64,000 bases of DNA, taken from assembly GCA_024695815.1 (NCBI GenBank), contig JAILHK010000047.1, positions 62,001-126,000 on the forward strand. Direction: 5' to 3'. Below the pieces are notes generated by a model. The model did not search any database, was not told where the DNA came from, and worked only from the letters and a program-made list of their open reading frames with translations. Shown here in pieces: positions 51,641-61,723 of the stretch (its first letter is position 1; each line of letters starts with the position of its first letter). Both the position numbers and the translations under genes were made by a program. This stretch comes from Prevotella sp. (GTDB lineage: Bacteria > Bacteroidota > Bacteroidia > Bacteroidales > Bacteroidaceae).

Positions 51641-53254
51641 TTAATAGCCAGGATTCTGTTTCAATCCTTCCCAGTTGTTAATCTCATGGTTGGGGATGCA
51701 CCACAGGTGACTGATACCCAATCGGTAGGTCTGGAAGTCGGCATCGCGCTCGGCGAGCTTGTTAATCTTCTCCTGATCGTGGATGTCGCCCCAACGGTCC
51801 AGGTCAAACCAGCGTGTGCACTCACCGCAGAGCTCTACCAAGCGCTCATGCTTGATTTGCTCGAGCAGTGTGTCGTAGGTGGTGTAGTCACTAGCTGAAA
51901 GGTCCTTCATATTCACACGACGGCGCACCTTATTAATATATTCTACGGCAAGGGCGCGGTCGCCATCCAGTTCGTTGAGCACCTCGGCATACATCAGATA
52001 GACGTCGGCCAAGCGAAGAATACGGATATTAACACCTGTCACATAGCCTTCACCCTGAGCGCTAGGATCGTTCTCAACGCTGGTGTACTTCTTCCAGTAG
52101 CATGACTTAGCGAAAGGCTCAACGCTGTTCCACTCGTCCCAGGTCTTACCATAGTAGATGGCGGTCACGGTCTGAGGTTCGTTGACATCCTTATAGAACA
52201 AGGTGTGGAACTTACGCATATCGATGTTGCCATCCTTATCGCGCTCCTTGTTGAACTCGTCGAGCAGCCACGAACGTGCCGAACCGTCGTCCCAAGAGAG
52301 GCCCGATGATGCACCGGCATAGAGGCCTAGGAACTTCGGACGCTGGTTGCCCACTTCCTTACCATTGATGGTGCCCTCTTTAAAATTAATCTCGAAGAGA
52401 GACTCCTTGTTGTTCTCGTTGGCCTCGGTGAAGTTATCCATCCAGTTGGGCACCAGGTCATAGATACCCAATTCAAAGATGTCCTCGATATTCTTCTTGG
52501 CAGCCTGCCAGTAGGCCTTGGCAGCAGCGGGATCCTGGTTGGCAGCATCCCAAGGACGGTGGCTCTTCATACCAGCCAACTGCATGTTCATACGTGCCAT
52601 CATGCCCAGTGCGCCACCCTTGGTAGCTCGACCGGCCTCGGCAGCGGGCCAAGTGGTGGGCAGCAGTTCGGCAGCCTTGGTGAAGTCTTCCAATGCCTGC
52701 TTGTAGAGCTCTTCCTGTGTGCCGATAGGACCATTGCCCACAGAGCTGGTCTGGATAGGACCACTGCCATAGATACCAGCGATAGACCAGAAGGCAACGG
52801 CACGGATGAAGTAACCCTGACCCAGAATCTTGTCGGCCTCGGACTTCTCGAAGAGGTTGTAACCGTGGTCGTTCATATTGTCGATGACCTGGTTCACATA
52901 GTACAAGCTGTTGTACATAGCCTGCCAGGGCAGGTTCAATCCCTCGTTGCTGTCGTAGTTGTATGAAGACATCACGAAGTTGGCATCGCCGATGAACTCA
53001 GGGTTAGGACTGTTGCTCCAGCCCTCGTCGCCGCGCAGCACGGTGAGCACCTGGAACCAACGGCTGAAGTAGCCGGGGCGGCGCCATGTAGAATAGGCAG
53101 CGGTGAGTCCTTCGTTAAACTGTTCGCTGGTCTGCCAGAAGGTGTCGGCAGTCTCCAGGTTAGGATCGCTCAGTGAGAGCCAGTCGTCGCTGCAAGCAGT
53201 CATTCCAGTGAGCAGCGATGCCGCAATCATTGTATTTGCTATAATCTTTTTCAT
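51641..53254 (-). CDS. SusD-family surface glycan-binding lipoprotein
   Basis: A 537-aa RagB/SusD protein (signal MKKIIANTMIAASLLTGMTA, Cys21). Typical segments are SDPNLETADTFWQTSEQFNE, AYSTWRRPGYF, YYVNQVIDNMNDHGYNLFEK, LGQGYFIRAVAFWSIAGIYG, IRILRLADVYLMYAEVLNEL and ERLVELCGECTRWFDLDRWG. It caps the SusC transporter and feeds it oligosaccharides. It lies 21 nt after SusC. Confidence 0.96.
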   Translation of the reverse strand: MKKIIANTMIAASLLTGMTACSDDWLSLSDPNLETADTFWQTSEQFNEGLTAAYSTWRRPGYFSRWFQVLTVLRGDEGWSNSPNPEFIGDANFVMSSYNYDSNEGLNLPWQAMYNSLYYVNQVIDNMNDHGYNLFEKSEADKILGQGYFIRAVAFWSIAGIYGSGPIQTSSVGNGPIGTQEELYKQALEDFTKAAELLPTTWPAAEAGRATKGGALGMMARMNMQLAGMKSHRPWDAANQDPAAAKAYWQAAKKNIEDIFELGIYDLVPNWMDNFTEANENNKESLFEINFKEGTINGKEVGNQRPKFLGLYAGASSGLSWDDGSARSWLLDEFNKERDKDGNIDMRKFHTLFYKDVNEPQTVTAIYYGKTWDEWNSVEPFAKSCYWKKYTSVENDPSAQGEGYVTGVNIRILRLADVYLMYAEVLNELDGDRALAVEYINKVRRRVNMKDLSASDYTTYDTLLEQIKHERLVELCGECTRWFDLDRWGDIHDQEKINKLAERDADFQTYRLGISHLWCIPNHEINNWEGLKQNPGY

Positions 53255-53275
53255 GTTATTGCTCCTTTCTTATTA

Positions 53276-56200
53276 TTAGAATGTAACTTGCAAGCCGAAG
53301 TTCACCTGTCGGCTAGAAGGATACTGTCCGTTGTCAATGCCCTGAGAATAGACATTATTACAAATGATGTCAGGATCGTAACCCTTGTACTTGGTAATGG
53401 TCAGCAGGTTGGTGCCACTGATATAGGCACGCACCTTGCGGATATAAGCTTTCTGCGTGAGCGAAGCAGGCAGGGTGTAGCCCAACTGCAGGTTCTTCAG
53501 GCGGAAATAAGAGCCATTCTCCAGGAAGCGGTCGCAATAACCGATATTGTTAGATGTTGTACCAGCCAGCATGCGGGGATACTCCGTAGATGGGTTGTCC
53601 CATGTCCAAGGTGCAGCATCGGCAGGAATATTATCGACGTTGAAGTTGAGCAGGTTCTTGCGCAGCTCGTTGTAGATCTTGTTGCCAAACTTGCCAGCCC
53701 AGAACATGTTGAAGTCGAAGCCCTTGTAGGCCAGGCTGACATTCAGACCCAGTTCGAACTTAGGCAGTGGGCTGCCGCTCCATGTACGGTCGTTGGTATC
53801 AATCACACCGTCGCCATTGACATCCACGTAGCGCACGTCACCAGGCTTAGCATCGGGCTGAATCACCTTGATGGTTCCGTCGGCCAGTGTGGTGGTGTGG
53901 TCGTAAACATCGTCCATTGACTGGAAGATGCCTGCGAAAGGAATCAGATAGAAGTCGCTGATAGAGCGGCCCACCTCTGTACGGGTGTAAGCATCCATCA
54001 CATAAGACTCACCCATGCGGAGCACCTCGTTGCGTACGGTCGATACGTTGGCGCTGACGCTATAGTCCAGCTCGCCGGCCTTGTCGCGCCAACCTAAGGT
54101 CAGCTCGATACCAGAGTTACGCATCTCGCCGAAGTTGGTCCAGATAGAACCTACGCCAGTGGCCCACGACTGTGGCTTGTTCAGAAGCAGGTCGGTAGAT
54201 TTAGCAGTGAACCACTCGAACGTACCGAAGAGGCGGTTGTTGAACATATTGAAGTCAAGACCGATGTTGGTAGTGGTCTTCGTCTCCCAACCCAGGTTCA
54301 CGTTGACCATGGCACTCTGGGTGGCACCGTTCAGCACGGTCTCATTCTTTGAAGGACCGAAGATGGCGTAGAAGCCCTCGTAAGGACCGCTATGGTCGAT
54401 GCTGGGAATATAGGCATAGTTGCCCAGCGACTGCATGTCGCCCACCTTACCCCAGCTGGCACGCACCTTCAGGTTGTTGATGGTCTGCTTCAGTGGTTCG
54501 AAGAATTTCTCTTCAGAAACACGCCATCCGAACGAGAATGAGGGGAAGTAGCCACGACGGTTGTTAGGACCGAACTTAGAGCTACCGTCCGAACGGAAGT
54601 TGAACTGAGCCAGATATTTGCCATCGTAGTTATAGTCAATACGACCGAGGTAAGACAACTGACGGCGCTGCTGCTCAGAGCCCGACATACTGTGCTGTTC
54701 GCCAGCCAGGTCGATCTCAACGAGTCCGGGCACCTTCTGGTCGTAGCCGACGGCCTCGAGCCAGTGCCAGTTCACATCCTCTGCGGTGTGACCTGCCAAG
54801 ACGGTGAGGTTGTGCTTGCCAAAGGTGTTCTGGTAGGTCAGCGTGTTCTCTAAGATAGTGGTGATACGCTGGTCGCGGTTGTCGTAGAGGGCATTGGTGA
54901 AATGCGTTTCAACCGAGTTCAGGCGCAGCGTATAACCGTAGTCGAAGTTCTTATGGCGACCGAACCATGCATCGATACCAAAGTTAATCTTATAGGTAAA
55001 GTGCTTGAAGAGGCTCAGCTCGGCATAGACGTTACCCAGCGCACGGTTGTTGATGCTCAGGTCCTGATAGCGTTCCTGTTCGCCCACGGGGTTCGAGGTG
55101 TAGGTCAGGAAGTTGGTGCCACCATAACCGTAGCCGCCACGACCAGAACCCTCGTTCGGGTCGCGAACGGGAATCACTGAAGGCATCGACAGGGCATTCC
55201 AGAAGCCGCCGCCGGTGGTCTCGTGGTGAATGGTGTGCTGGAAGGTCAGGTTCTCGCCAATCTTCAGTATGCCATAGGTGGCATCGCTGTTGATACGAGC
55301 GGTGAAACGACGATAGTCTGGTCCGTCAATCACACCTGTCTGATCCATATAACCACCACCGATGGCCATGTTGACATTGTCAGAACCCTGACGGTACATC
55401 ACGTTGTAGTCCTGTGTGAAACCTGTCTGGAACTTAGCCTTCTGCCAGTCGGTAGAGGGGATATACTTTCCAACCATGTCCTCGGCATAATAATGGGCGG
55501 GCCACTGCTCACCGGCATTGATATACGCCTGTTCATTATATTTCATGAAGTCGGTGGCCGACATCATGTCTATCTTCTTAGGCATGTCTGAAACACTCCA
55601 GGTAGCGGTCACATCGAGTGAGGGCTCGCCCTTCTTACCGCGCTTGGTGGTGATTAAAATCACGCCATTGGCACCGCGAGCACCATAGATGGCAGCCGCC
55701 GAAGCATCCTTCAGCACCTGCATGGTTTCAATTTCATTGGGGTTCAGGTGGTTGGCATCGTTGGCAATCATACCGTCGATGACGTAAAGAGGACCAACGG
55801 TGTTGAACGAGCCGACGCCACGAATCTGCACCTTACTCATCACACCAGGCTGACTGGTGGTAGAGACAGAGATACCTGGCACCTGGCCTTGCAGCATCTC
55901 GTAGATATTGGTGGCAGCAGTCTTGGCGGCCTCTTTCATATCGACCACGCCTACGGCACCGGTCAAATCGGCCTTTTTCTGCGTTCCGTAACCAATCACC
56001 ACGACATCGTTCAGGGTTTGAACATCGGGCGACAAGGCCACATCGATGGTTGATTTATTGCCCACGGGCACCGTCTTCAGCAGATAGCCAATGTAGCTAA
56101 ACTGCAGACGTTCGTTCTTGCCGGCCTGGATAGAGTAGTTACCATCGAAATCGGTCACTGCCATTCCCTTGCCGTCAATCGACTTGACGCTGACACCAAT

Positions 56201-56320
56201 CAGTGGTTCGTTGGTCTCAGCATCGGTTACCGTGCCTTTCACGCTCTGAGCCTGCAACCCGAGAGGGATGAAGAAGAGCATCATCAGCACAGTTTTCCAT
56301 GAAAATCTTCTTTGTTCCAT
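53276..56320 (-). CDS. SusC-family TonB-linked outer-membrane transporter
   Basis: A 1014-aa SusC/RagA protein. The signal peptide lies in MEQRRFSWKTVLMMLFFIPL. A carboxypeptidase-regulatory domain follows at residues about 28-115 (VKGTVTDAETNEPLIGVSVK). The TonB-box region is LNDVVVIGYGTQKKADLTGA and the plug has VRGVG-type blocks (VQIRGVGSFNTVGPLYVIDG, AAIYGARGANGVILITTKRG). A long barrel ends QVNFGLQVTF. It imports oligosaccharides with SusD. It is first of a cluster whose promoter is probably controlled by the hybrid regulator encoded just upstream. Confidence 0.96.
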   Translation of the reverse strand: MEQRRFSWKTVLMMLFFIPLGLQAQSVKGTVTDAETNEPLIGVSVKSIDGKGMAVTDFDGNYSIQAGKNERLQFSYIGYLLKTVPVGNKSTIDVALSPDVQTLNDVVVIGYGTQKKADLTGAVGVVDMKEAAKTAATNIYEMLQGQVPGISVSTTSQPGVMSKVQIRGVGSFNTVGPLYVIDGMIANDANHLNPNEIETMQVLKDASAAAIYGARGANGVILITTKRGKKGEPSLDVTATWSVSDMPKKIDMMSATDFMKYNEQAYINAGEQWPAHYYAEDMVGKYIPSTDWQKAKFQTGFTQDYNVMYRQGSDNVNMAIGGGYMDQTGVIDGPDYRRFTARINSDATYGILKIGENLTFQHTIHHETTGGGFWNALSMPSVIPVRDPNEGSGRGGYGYGGTNFLTYTSNPVGEQERYQDLSINNRALGNVYAELSLFKHFTYKINFGIDAWFGRHKNFDYGYTLRLNSVETHFTNALYDNRDQRITTILENTLTYQNTFGKHNLTVLAGHTAEDVNWHWLEAVGYDQKVPGLVEIDLAGEQHSMSGSEQQRRQLSYLGRIDYNYDGKYLAQFNFRSDGSSKFGPNNRRGYFPSFSFGWRVSEEKFFEPLKQTINNLKVRASWGKVGDMQSLGNYAYIPSIDHSGPYEGFYAIFGPSKNETVLNGATQSAMVNVNLGWETKTTTNIGLDFNMFNNRLFGTFEWFTAKSTDLLLNKPQSWATGVGSIWTNFGEMRNSGIELTLGWRDKAGELDYSVSANVSTVRNEVLRMGESYVMDAYTRTEVGRSISDFYLIPFAGIFQSMDDVYDHTTTLADGTIKVIQPDAKPGDVRYVDVNGDGVIDTNDRTWSGSPLPKFELGLNVSLAYKGFDFNMFWAGKFGNKIYNELRKNLLNFNVDNIPADAAPWTWDNPSTEYPRMLAGTTSNNIGYCDRFLENGSYFRLKNLQLGYTLPASLTQKAYIRKVRAYISGTNLLTITKYKGYDPDIICNNVYSQGIDNGQYPSSRQVNFGLQVTF

Positions 56321-56370
56321 ATTATTATTGTTAGGTAGTAATACACTCCCATTTGTTAGGTTTAACGCTG

Positions 56371-56378
56371 CAAAAATA
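56371..56378 (-). promoter_or_regulatory. susC promoter -7 box
   Basis: TATTTTTG on the minus strand, about 50 nt before the SusC start. No good -33 element is seen, as expected for a promoter needing an activator such as the neighbouring hybrid regulator. Confidence 0.55.
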
Positions 56379-56440
56379 CGCCTAAACGACGGATTTGATA
56401 TGTAATATTGTTTAGATTTCAGGTAAAAATGAATTTCGCC

Positions 56441-59400
56441 CTAATTTTTCTTGCTACAATAGTCGGTAGGACTCATACCCACGTGCTTTTTGAACGTCTT
56501 CGAGAAGTAGCTGGGATCTGAGAAACCAGTGCTGTAGGCTGTCTCGGAGACGTTATAGCCATTCTGCAACATCTGACAGGCTTTGTCAAGTCGCTTCTTG
56601 CGGATATAGTCGCCCATGGACATATTGAGGATATTCTTCATCTTGATGTGCAGCAGACTACGACTGACGCCCAGCGCCTCGGTGATGTCGGTAATCGAGA
56701 AGTCGCTGTTGGCCAGATTGGCCTCAACAATCTCGGCCATTTTCTGCACAAAGGCTTTGTCGAGCTCGCCCAACGTGTCGGTGGCATCGATGTCGGCACT
56801 GTCGGCATCTACAATCTCCTTCTGGCGCTTCTCCACCAACTGCATGATATTGCTGACCTGCAACTGCAGGATGTCGGGGTCGAAGGGTTTCGAGACGTAG
56901 GCCTCGGCACCGCTCTGATAGCCCTCGAGCACATCGTTGCTCTCGCTCTTGGCTGTGAGCAGGATGACGGGGATATGGGAGGTTTGCATGTCGGCCTTCA
57001 GCGTGCGACACAGCTCGATGCCGTCCATCTCGGGCATCATCACGTCTGAGATGACCAGCTGCACCTGCTGCTCGTGTGCCAGCTGGAGCGCCTCCTTACC
57101 ATTGGTGGCTGTGATCACATGATAATCTTTTGAGAAATAGTCGCGCAGGAACTGCAACAGGTCGGCATTGTCATCGACAATCATGATAGCCATGCGGTCG
57201 TTGTCTTCATGCTGTTCCAGCGGCACACTATCTGTGGGGGCGACGATGGCCGGCTGGGCAAACTTATACTGGTCGATGGGCTTGATCACCTTATCGTCGG
57301 TAATCAGGCTCTTTTCGGGGAAGGCATTGGCCGACACGTTCATCCAGACGGTAAAGGTGCTGCCCTGCCCTACGGTGCTGTCCACTTGTATCTCGCCTTT
57401 ATGCAGATCGACCAGTCGTTTCACCAGCGACAGGCCGATGCCCCAACCGTTGTTGTTGGTGTTGAAACCGCGCTTGGTCTGATAGAAACGGGTGAAGATG
57501 TTCTCCAGTTCTTCCTTGACAATGCCGATGCCGGTGTCTTTCACTTGGAAACAGAGGTAAGTGTATGGGCTGTCTTTCTTGACGGTGATGCAGGCGTTGA
57601 CCGTGATGTTACCGCCCTGCGGGGTGAACTTGATGGCGTTAGAGACCAGGTTGTTCAGGATGCGCTCTACATAAGAGGGCGAGAACCACACCTCCTCACC
57701 ATTGTTCTCTGTGCTGACGCTCAGGTTGATGCCTTTCTCATTACAAGCCACGTAGAAGTTGGCCATGCCAAGCTCGATAAATTCCAGCGGGTTGCCTTTC
57801 TGCAGATAGAACGAGAAATGGTCTGTCTCTATCTTGTTGAAGGTCACCAGCTCGCCAATGAGCTCTTCCATCTTGTTGGCATTCTTGATAATCATGTTCA
57901 CATGGTTGCGCGACTCCTCGCTCATGGTCTCCTTGGCCATGCTCTTCAGCGGAGCAATGATGAGCGACAACGGGGTCTTCAGCTCGTGCGAGACGGTGGT
58001 GAAGAAGTCAAACTTAGCCTTGTCAAGTTCTTCGAGCTTCTCTTTTTCCATATTGGCAATGCGCACGGCGTTGCGCTCCTGCATGCGCACCTTGAACAGG
58101 CGCTGAGTCAGTGCTACGAGCACGAAAAACACAAGCAGATAGAACAGATAGGCCCAGGTGGAGCGGTAGAACGGTGGGGCCACCACGATGGTGATAACCT
58201 TCTCCGGACAGTTCTCCCAACCGCGGTTGCTATTGTTGGCACGAACGTGCAGGGTGTAGGTGCCCGGCGGCAGGTTGTAGCCCGAGAAACGTCGCTCGGT
58301 GCCCACGTTGCGCCACGTGCGGTCTATGCCCTCGAGCCACACCTGATAGTTGATGGTCGAGGTGTTGCCTGGCATGATGACGCTATAGTCGATACTGAAC
58401 GAGTGTGCCTCGGAGTAAGAAAGTTCAATTTTGTCGGTTTCATCGAGTTCTCGCGTCAGTGGCGAGTCCTCGCTCAGGCTGTTAATCTCTTCATCATTGA
58501 TGGTGAGTCGCTTCAGGTGAACGATGAAGGGACCGGTCTTTTCCTTGATATCTTTCGGATAGAAAGCAATAAGACCATTGATGGTGCCGAAGAACATACG
58601 GCCGTCGGCGGCCTTCAACGAGGAGGCGAAGTTAAACTGGTTAGACGGCAGACCGTTCGACTCGGCCGAGAAGCGTACAATGGCTTCGGTCTTAGGACTA
58701 TAGCTGAACAGGCCCCTACTGGTACTGATCCAGAGGTGTCCGCTCTTATCTTCCTCGATGCTGCAGATGGTGCACTGCGACAGGATATCGCTCTCGATGG
58801 AGTGTATCTTGCCGTCGGGGGTCATAAACTGCAGGCCGTTGTTGTTGTTGCCAATCCACAGCGTGCCATTCGTGTCTTGATACAGACAGATGATATAGTT
58901 GTCTTTCAGTCCTTTGCCGTCAGAGGTCTTGATGCTGCTCACCGTGCCACGCTGACCGTCCACGCGGAAGATGCCATGGTTGATAACGCTGACCCACAGG
59001 TTGTCGTGACGGTCTATGTGAAGCGAATAGATGAAGGTCTCGTCCAGATCCTTGGTACCGGTGACGAGGAATTCGTCTTTCTGGGCATCATAGTAGCGGA
59101 GTCCTTCCATCGTAGCCACCCAGATGCGACCGTTTTTCTGCTTGGCAATGCTGAAACAGGCCTCAGAGGGCAAGCCGTTAGAACGGAAATAGTGCTTGGT
59201 GGCTTTGGTTCTGAGGTTATAGCGGTAGAGGCCGTCAAAGCGGGTACCTATCCAAATGTCGGCAGTCTCGGCATCATAATAGAGGCCGTGCACGTTGTTG
59301 GCCTTGGCGGGCAGACCGGCAAAGACAGAGAACTGGTTGGCGGCTTGGTCGTAGATGTTGATGCCGCCATCCTCTGTAGCTATCCAGAAGATGCCTGGTG

Positions 59401-60451
59401 TGGTCTCGATGATGGTGCGGGGCACACGTGCCTTCAACTGATTGGGCTGCAGGCCGGGCTTAAACAGCAATATCTGGTCGTTGTCGTTCTGCAGATAGTC
59501 AACACCGCCGAAGTAGGATCCCAACCAGATGTTCGACTCCTTATCACAGAAGATGGTATAGATTGCATTATCGCTCAACGAGTTGGCATCAGACAACTGG
59601 TGGCTGAGTGTCTCTATCTCGCCATTGGGATGGATAATGCTAACACCCTTCTCCGTGCCCAACCAGATGCGATGCCGACTGTCTTCGGTAATACAACGCA
59701 CAATGCCGCTGGACAGCATCTCGGCAGGATAGACCTTGGTGGCACCACTTTTCAGGTCGATACGCATGGCACCCTGACCGTTGCGCCCTATCCACAGGCG
59801 TCCGGCAGAGTCGAACTGCAAGGGCACGATGACATGGGCACCCTTCATAAAGTCCTGATAGTAGGTTTGCGGCAGCATCGAGAAGTTGGTCAGCGTGCGG
59901 TCGTAGCTGAAGATGGTGCTGTTGGTTGCCACGTAGAGATTATCGTTGTGGTCCACCGCCAGCGAGTTGACAAAATCGGTAACCATCGTGGGGATGGTGA
60001 TCATGGAGTCTTGTTGCTCGTCGTAGCGGCACAACGTGTTGCCACCAAAGAAGATGTCGCCCTGGCTGGTCTCTGCGATAGACCAGAAGAGGCCTTTGCC
60101 AAAGGCATAGTTGCAGAAGTCGTCGGAGTCGGGACGATAGCGGCTGATGCCGTTCTCGGTGGTAATCCACAGGCGGTTCTTTCGGTCCACGTGCAAGCCA
60201 TGCACAAAGTTATGACTCAGTGTATGGGGCTGAGCGGTGTGATAATAGGTGCGAATGTCATAACCATCATAGCGTGCCAGGCCGTTGCGGGTGCCAATCC
60301 ACATATAGCCCTTGGCATCCTGCGCCAGGGCCTCCACCTGCTGGTGGGGCAGTCCGATTTTGCTGTCAACATGCTGAAAACGGTAGTTGCCCGCCCAGCC
60401 TATCGACGCTATCAGCACTGTGATGATGGTTATGATATGTCGCATAAGCAT
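56441..60451 (-). CDS. Hybrid two-component system regulator of the PUL
   Basis: A 1336-aa one-protein signalling system. A signal peptide is followed by a periplasmic sensor of Reg_prop propeller repeats (YMWIGTRNGLARYDGYDIRT, RLWIGRNGQGAMRI, GTLWIGNNNNGLQFMTPDGK). A Y_Y_Y domain ends near residue 760 (YQVWLEGIDRTWRNVGTERR) and a membrane segment near 773 follows (AYLFYLLVFFVLVALTQ). Then come HisKA with the phospho-His near 822 (FFTTVSHELKTPLSLI), the ATPase (NLVSNAIKFTPQGG, DTGIGI), a receiver with Asp near 1134 (LVISDVMMPEMDGIELCRTL) and an AraC-type HTH (SFSKT-like YFSKTFKKHVGMSPTDY). It senses an oligosaccharide and activates the SusC cluster. It starts 3 nt after the GH43 gene, so the two share a transcript. 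Confidence 0.96.
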   Translation of the reverse strand: MLMRHIITIITVLIASIGWAGNYRFQHVDSKIGLPHQQVEALAQDAKGYMWIGTRNGLARYDGYDIRTYYHTAQPHTLSHNFVHGLHVDRKNRLWITTENGISRYRPDSDDFCNYAFGKGLFWSIAETSQGDIFFGGNTLCRYDEQQDSMITIPTMVTDFVNSLAVDHNDNLYVATNSTIFSYDRTLTNFSMLPQTYYQDFMKGAHVIVPLQFDSAGRLWIGRNGQGAMRIDLKSGATKVYPAEMLSSGIVRCITEDSRHRIWLGTEKGVSIIHPNGEIETLSHQLSDANSLSDNAIYTIFCDKESNIWLGSYFGGVDYLQNDNDQILLFKPGLQPNQLKARVPRTIIETTPGIFWIATEDGGINIYDQAANQFSVFAGLPAKANNVHGLYYDAETADIWIGTRFDGLYRYNLRTKATKHYFRSNGLPSEACFSIAKQKNGRIWVATMEGLRYYDAQKDEFLVTGTKDLDETFIYSLHIDRHDNLWVSVINHGIFRVDGQRGTVSSIKTSDGKGLKDNYIICLYQDTNGTLWIGNNNNGLQFMTPDGKIHSIESDILSQCTICSIEEDKSGHLWISTSRGLFSYSPKTEAIVRFSAESNGLPSNQFNFASSLKAADGRMFFGTINGLIAFYPKDIKEKTGPFIVHLKRLTINDEEINSLSEDSPLTRELDETDKIELSYSEAHSFSIDYSVIMPGNTSTINYQVWLEGIDRTWRNVGTERRFSGYNLPPGTYTLHVRANNSNRGWENCPEKVITIVVAPPFYRSTWAYLFYLLVFFVLVALTQRLFKVRMQERNAVRIANMEKEKLEELDKAKFDFFTTVSHELKTPLSLIIAPLKSMAKETMSEESRNHVNMIIKNANKMEELIGELVTFNKIETDHFSFYLQKGNPLEFIELGMANFYVACNEKGINLSVSTENNGEEVWFSPSYVERILNNLVSNAIKFTPQGGNITVNACITVKKDSPYTYLCFQVKDTGIGIVKEELENIFTRFYQTKRGFNTNNNGWGIGLSLVKRLVDLHKGEIQVDSTVGQGSTFTVWMNVSANAFPEKSLITDDKVIKPIDQYKFAQPAIVAPTDSVPLEQHEDNDRMAIMIVDDNADLLQFLRDYFSKDYHVITATNGKEALQLAHEQQVQLVISDVMMPEMDGIELCRTLKADMQTSHIPVILLTAKSESNDVLEGYQSGAEAYVSKPFDPDILQLQVSNIMQLVEKRQKEIVDADSADIDATDTLGELDKAFVQKMAEIVEANLANSDFSITDITEALGVSRSLLHIKMKNILNMSMGDYIRKKRLDKACQMLQNGYNVSETAYSTGFSDPSYFSKTFKKHVGMSPTDYCSKKN

Positions 60452-60454
60452 GTC

Positions 60455-61444
60455 TTAGAATTGAGGAGCCTCGTGCTCGGTGGCTGGCACACTGTTCTCG
60501 ATATATGGCCAACCGTCTTTCCACTTCACTTCGTCGAGCAGCAACACTCTGCCTGCATCGGGGTCATCACGATGGAAGGCATGATAGAGCATCCAGTCGC
60601 GACCGTTCTTGTCGGTGATGAACTCGGCATTGTGTCCGGTGCCCACAAACTGATCATTCTTGTGCAGGATAATCTCGTGGTGGTTCTTCAGAAGGGGCTG
60701 TCCCTGCTTGTCAACATAGGGTCCCAGCAGTTTCTTCGAACGGCCCACAGTGACCTGATAGGTGCTCTTGGCGCCCTCGCAGCAGGTACCACTCGAACCA
60801 AACAGGTAATAGTAGCCGTCGCGCTTCAGGATATAGGTGGCCTCCATAAAGGTGTCTGCCACCTTATGCAGCTTTTTGGGGTTCTTCAGTGCCAGTCCGT
60901 CGGCTGTCAGCTCGGCACCATAGATGCCTCGGAAACTACCCCAGAACAGGTATTTCTTGCCTTTTTCCTCGATATAGAAGGGGTCGATGCAGTTCTGCAC
61001 GCCAATCTCTTTGCTGATAAACATCTTACCATGGTCGGTGAAGGGACCCTCGGGCTTGTCGGCAGTGGCCACACCAATGCCGCATTCCCACTCGCCTCCC
61101 CATGTTGACATGGCATAATAGAGCACGTAACGACCACCGAAGTAATTGATGTCGGGGGCCCAGATGCCGCCACGCTTCACAAAGCGAGGACGTGTCTCGT
61201 CGTTGAATGCGGTGCCCAGAAAGGTCCAGTTGACCAAATCGTCGGAGCGGTAGATGGGCAGGTTACGAACATTCTCGGTGGCATAGAGATAGAAATGACC
61301 GTCATCGGCCTTGATGACTGTGGGATCGGGCAGACTATTATCTACAACAGGATTCTTGTAGGTGGTCTGTCCAACAGCTGTTGTCGCCATGCCAAATACG
61401 GAAGCGGCAAAGGCACCAACCAGGATCAAAAGTCTAGAGTTCAT
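60455..61444 (-). CDS. GH43 family glycosidase, exported
   Basis: A 329-aa five-bladed propeller enzyme with a signal peptide (MNSRLLILVGAFAASVFGMA). Catalytic triad by position: Asp40 in SLPDPTVIKADDGHFYLYAT (base), Asp154 in NCIDPFYIEEKGKKYLFWGS (pKa modulator), Glu201 in TFMEATYILKRDGYYYLFGS (acid). RGGIWAPDINYFGGRYVLYY is a further signature. The likely activity is arabinanase, arabinofuranosidase or xylosidase. It is co-transcribed with the hybrid regulator, so enzyme and sensor rise together and may generate the inducer. The promoter is at 61478. Confidence 0.92.
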   Translation of the reverse strand: MNSRLLILVGAFAASVFGMATTAVGQTTYKNPVVDNSLPDPTVIKADDGHFYLYATENVRNLPIYRSDDLVNWTFLGTAFNDETRPRFVKRGGIWAPDINYFGGRYVLYYAMSTWGGEWECGIGVATADKPEGPFTDHGKMFISKEIGVQNCIDPFYIEEKGKKYLFWGSFRGIYGAELTADGLALKNPKKLHKVADTFMEATYILKRDGYYYLFGSSGTCCEGAKSTYQVTVGRSKKLLGPYVDKQGQPLLKNHHEIILHKNDQFVGTGHNAEFITDKNGRDWMLYHAFHRDDPDAGRVLLLDEVKWKDGWPYIENSVPATEHEAPQF

Positions 61445-61477
61445 GTTTTACAATTTGTTTGTTTGATTAATACCGTG

Positions 61478-61485
61478 CAAAAGTA
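61478..61485 (-). promoter_or_regulatory. Promoter -7 box of the GH43/hybrid regulator operon
   Basis: TACTTTTG on the minus strand, 33 nt before the GH43 start codon. The region 61486-61701 beyond it is AT-rich, with no gene seen. Confidence 0.6.
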
Positions 61486-61723
61486 CGTATTAGATACTAA
61501 TCACTACGGCACTATCGTCCAACTCTTAGGTATTTTTGTCCATTCATTAAGCTAGAGAGGTATTCTTCGTAACATTCTATCGCAAAGATACAACTTATTC
61601 CGAAATGAACAAAAGAAATTGACTAAAAAAAACGACCTACTAATTGAAAAAGGCGCAAACACAGGCATTCCAGCACCCATTCGGCCCAACCTCATCAATC
61701 ATTTGCCTTGTTTCAGCAACTCA

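Noticed and set aside
57209..61108. A 1299-codon open frame on the plus strand across the hybrid regulator and GH43 genes
   Set aside because: It is the antisense shadow of two clear genes with full domain sets. It has no start context and no recognisable motif, and codon bias in the real frame explains the lack of stops.
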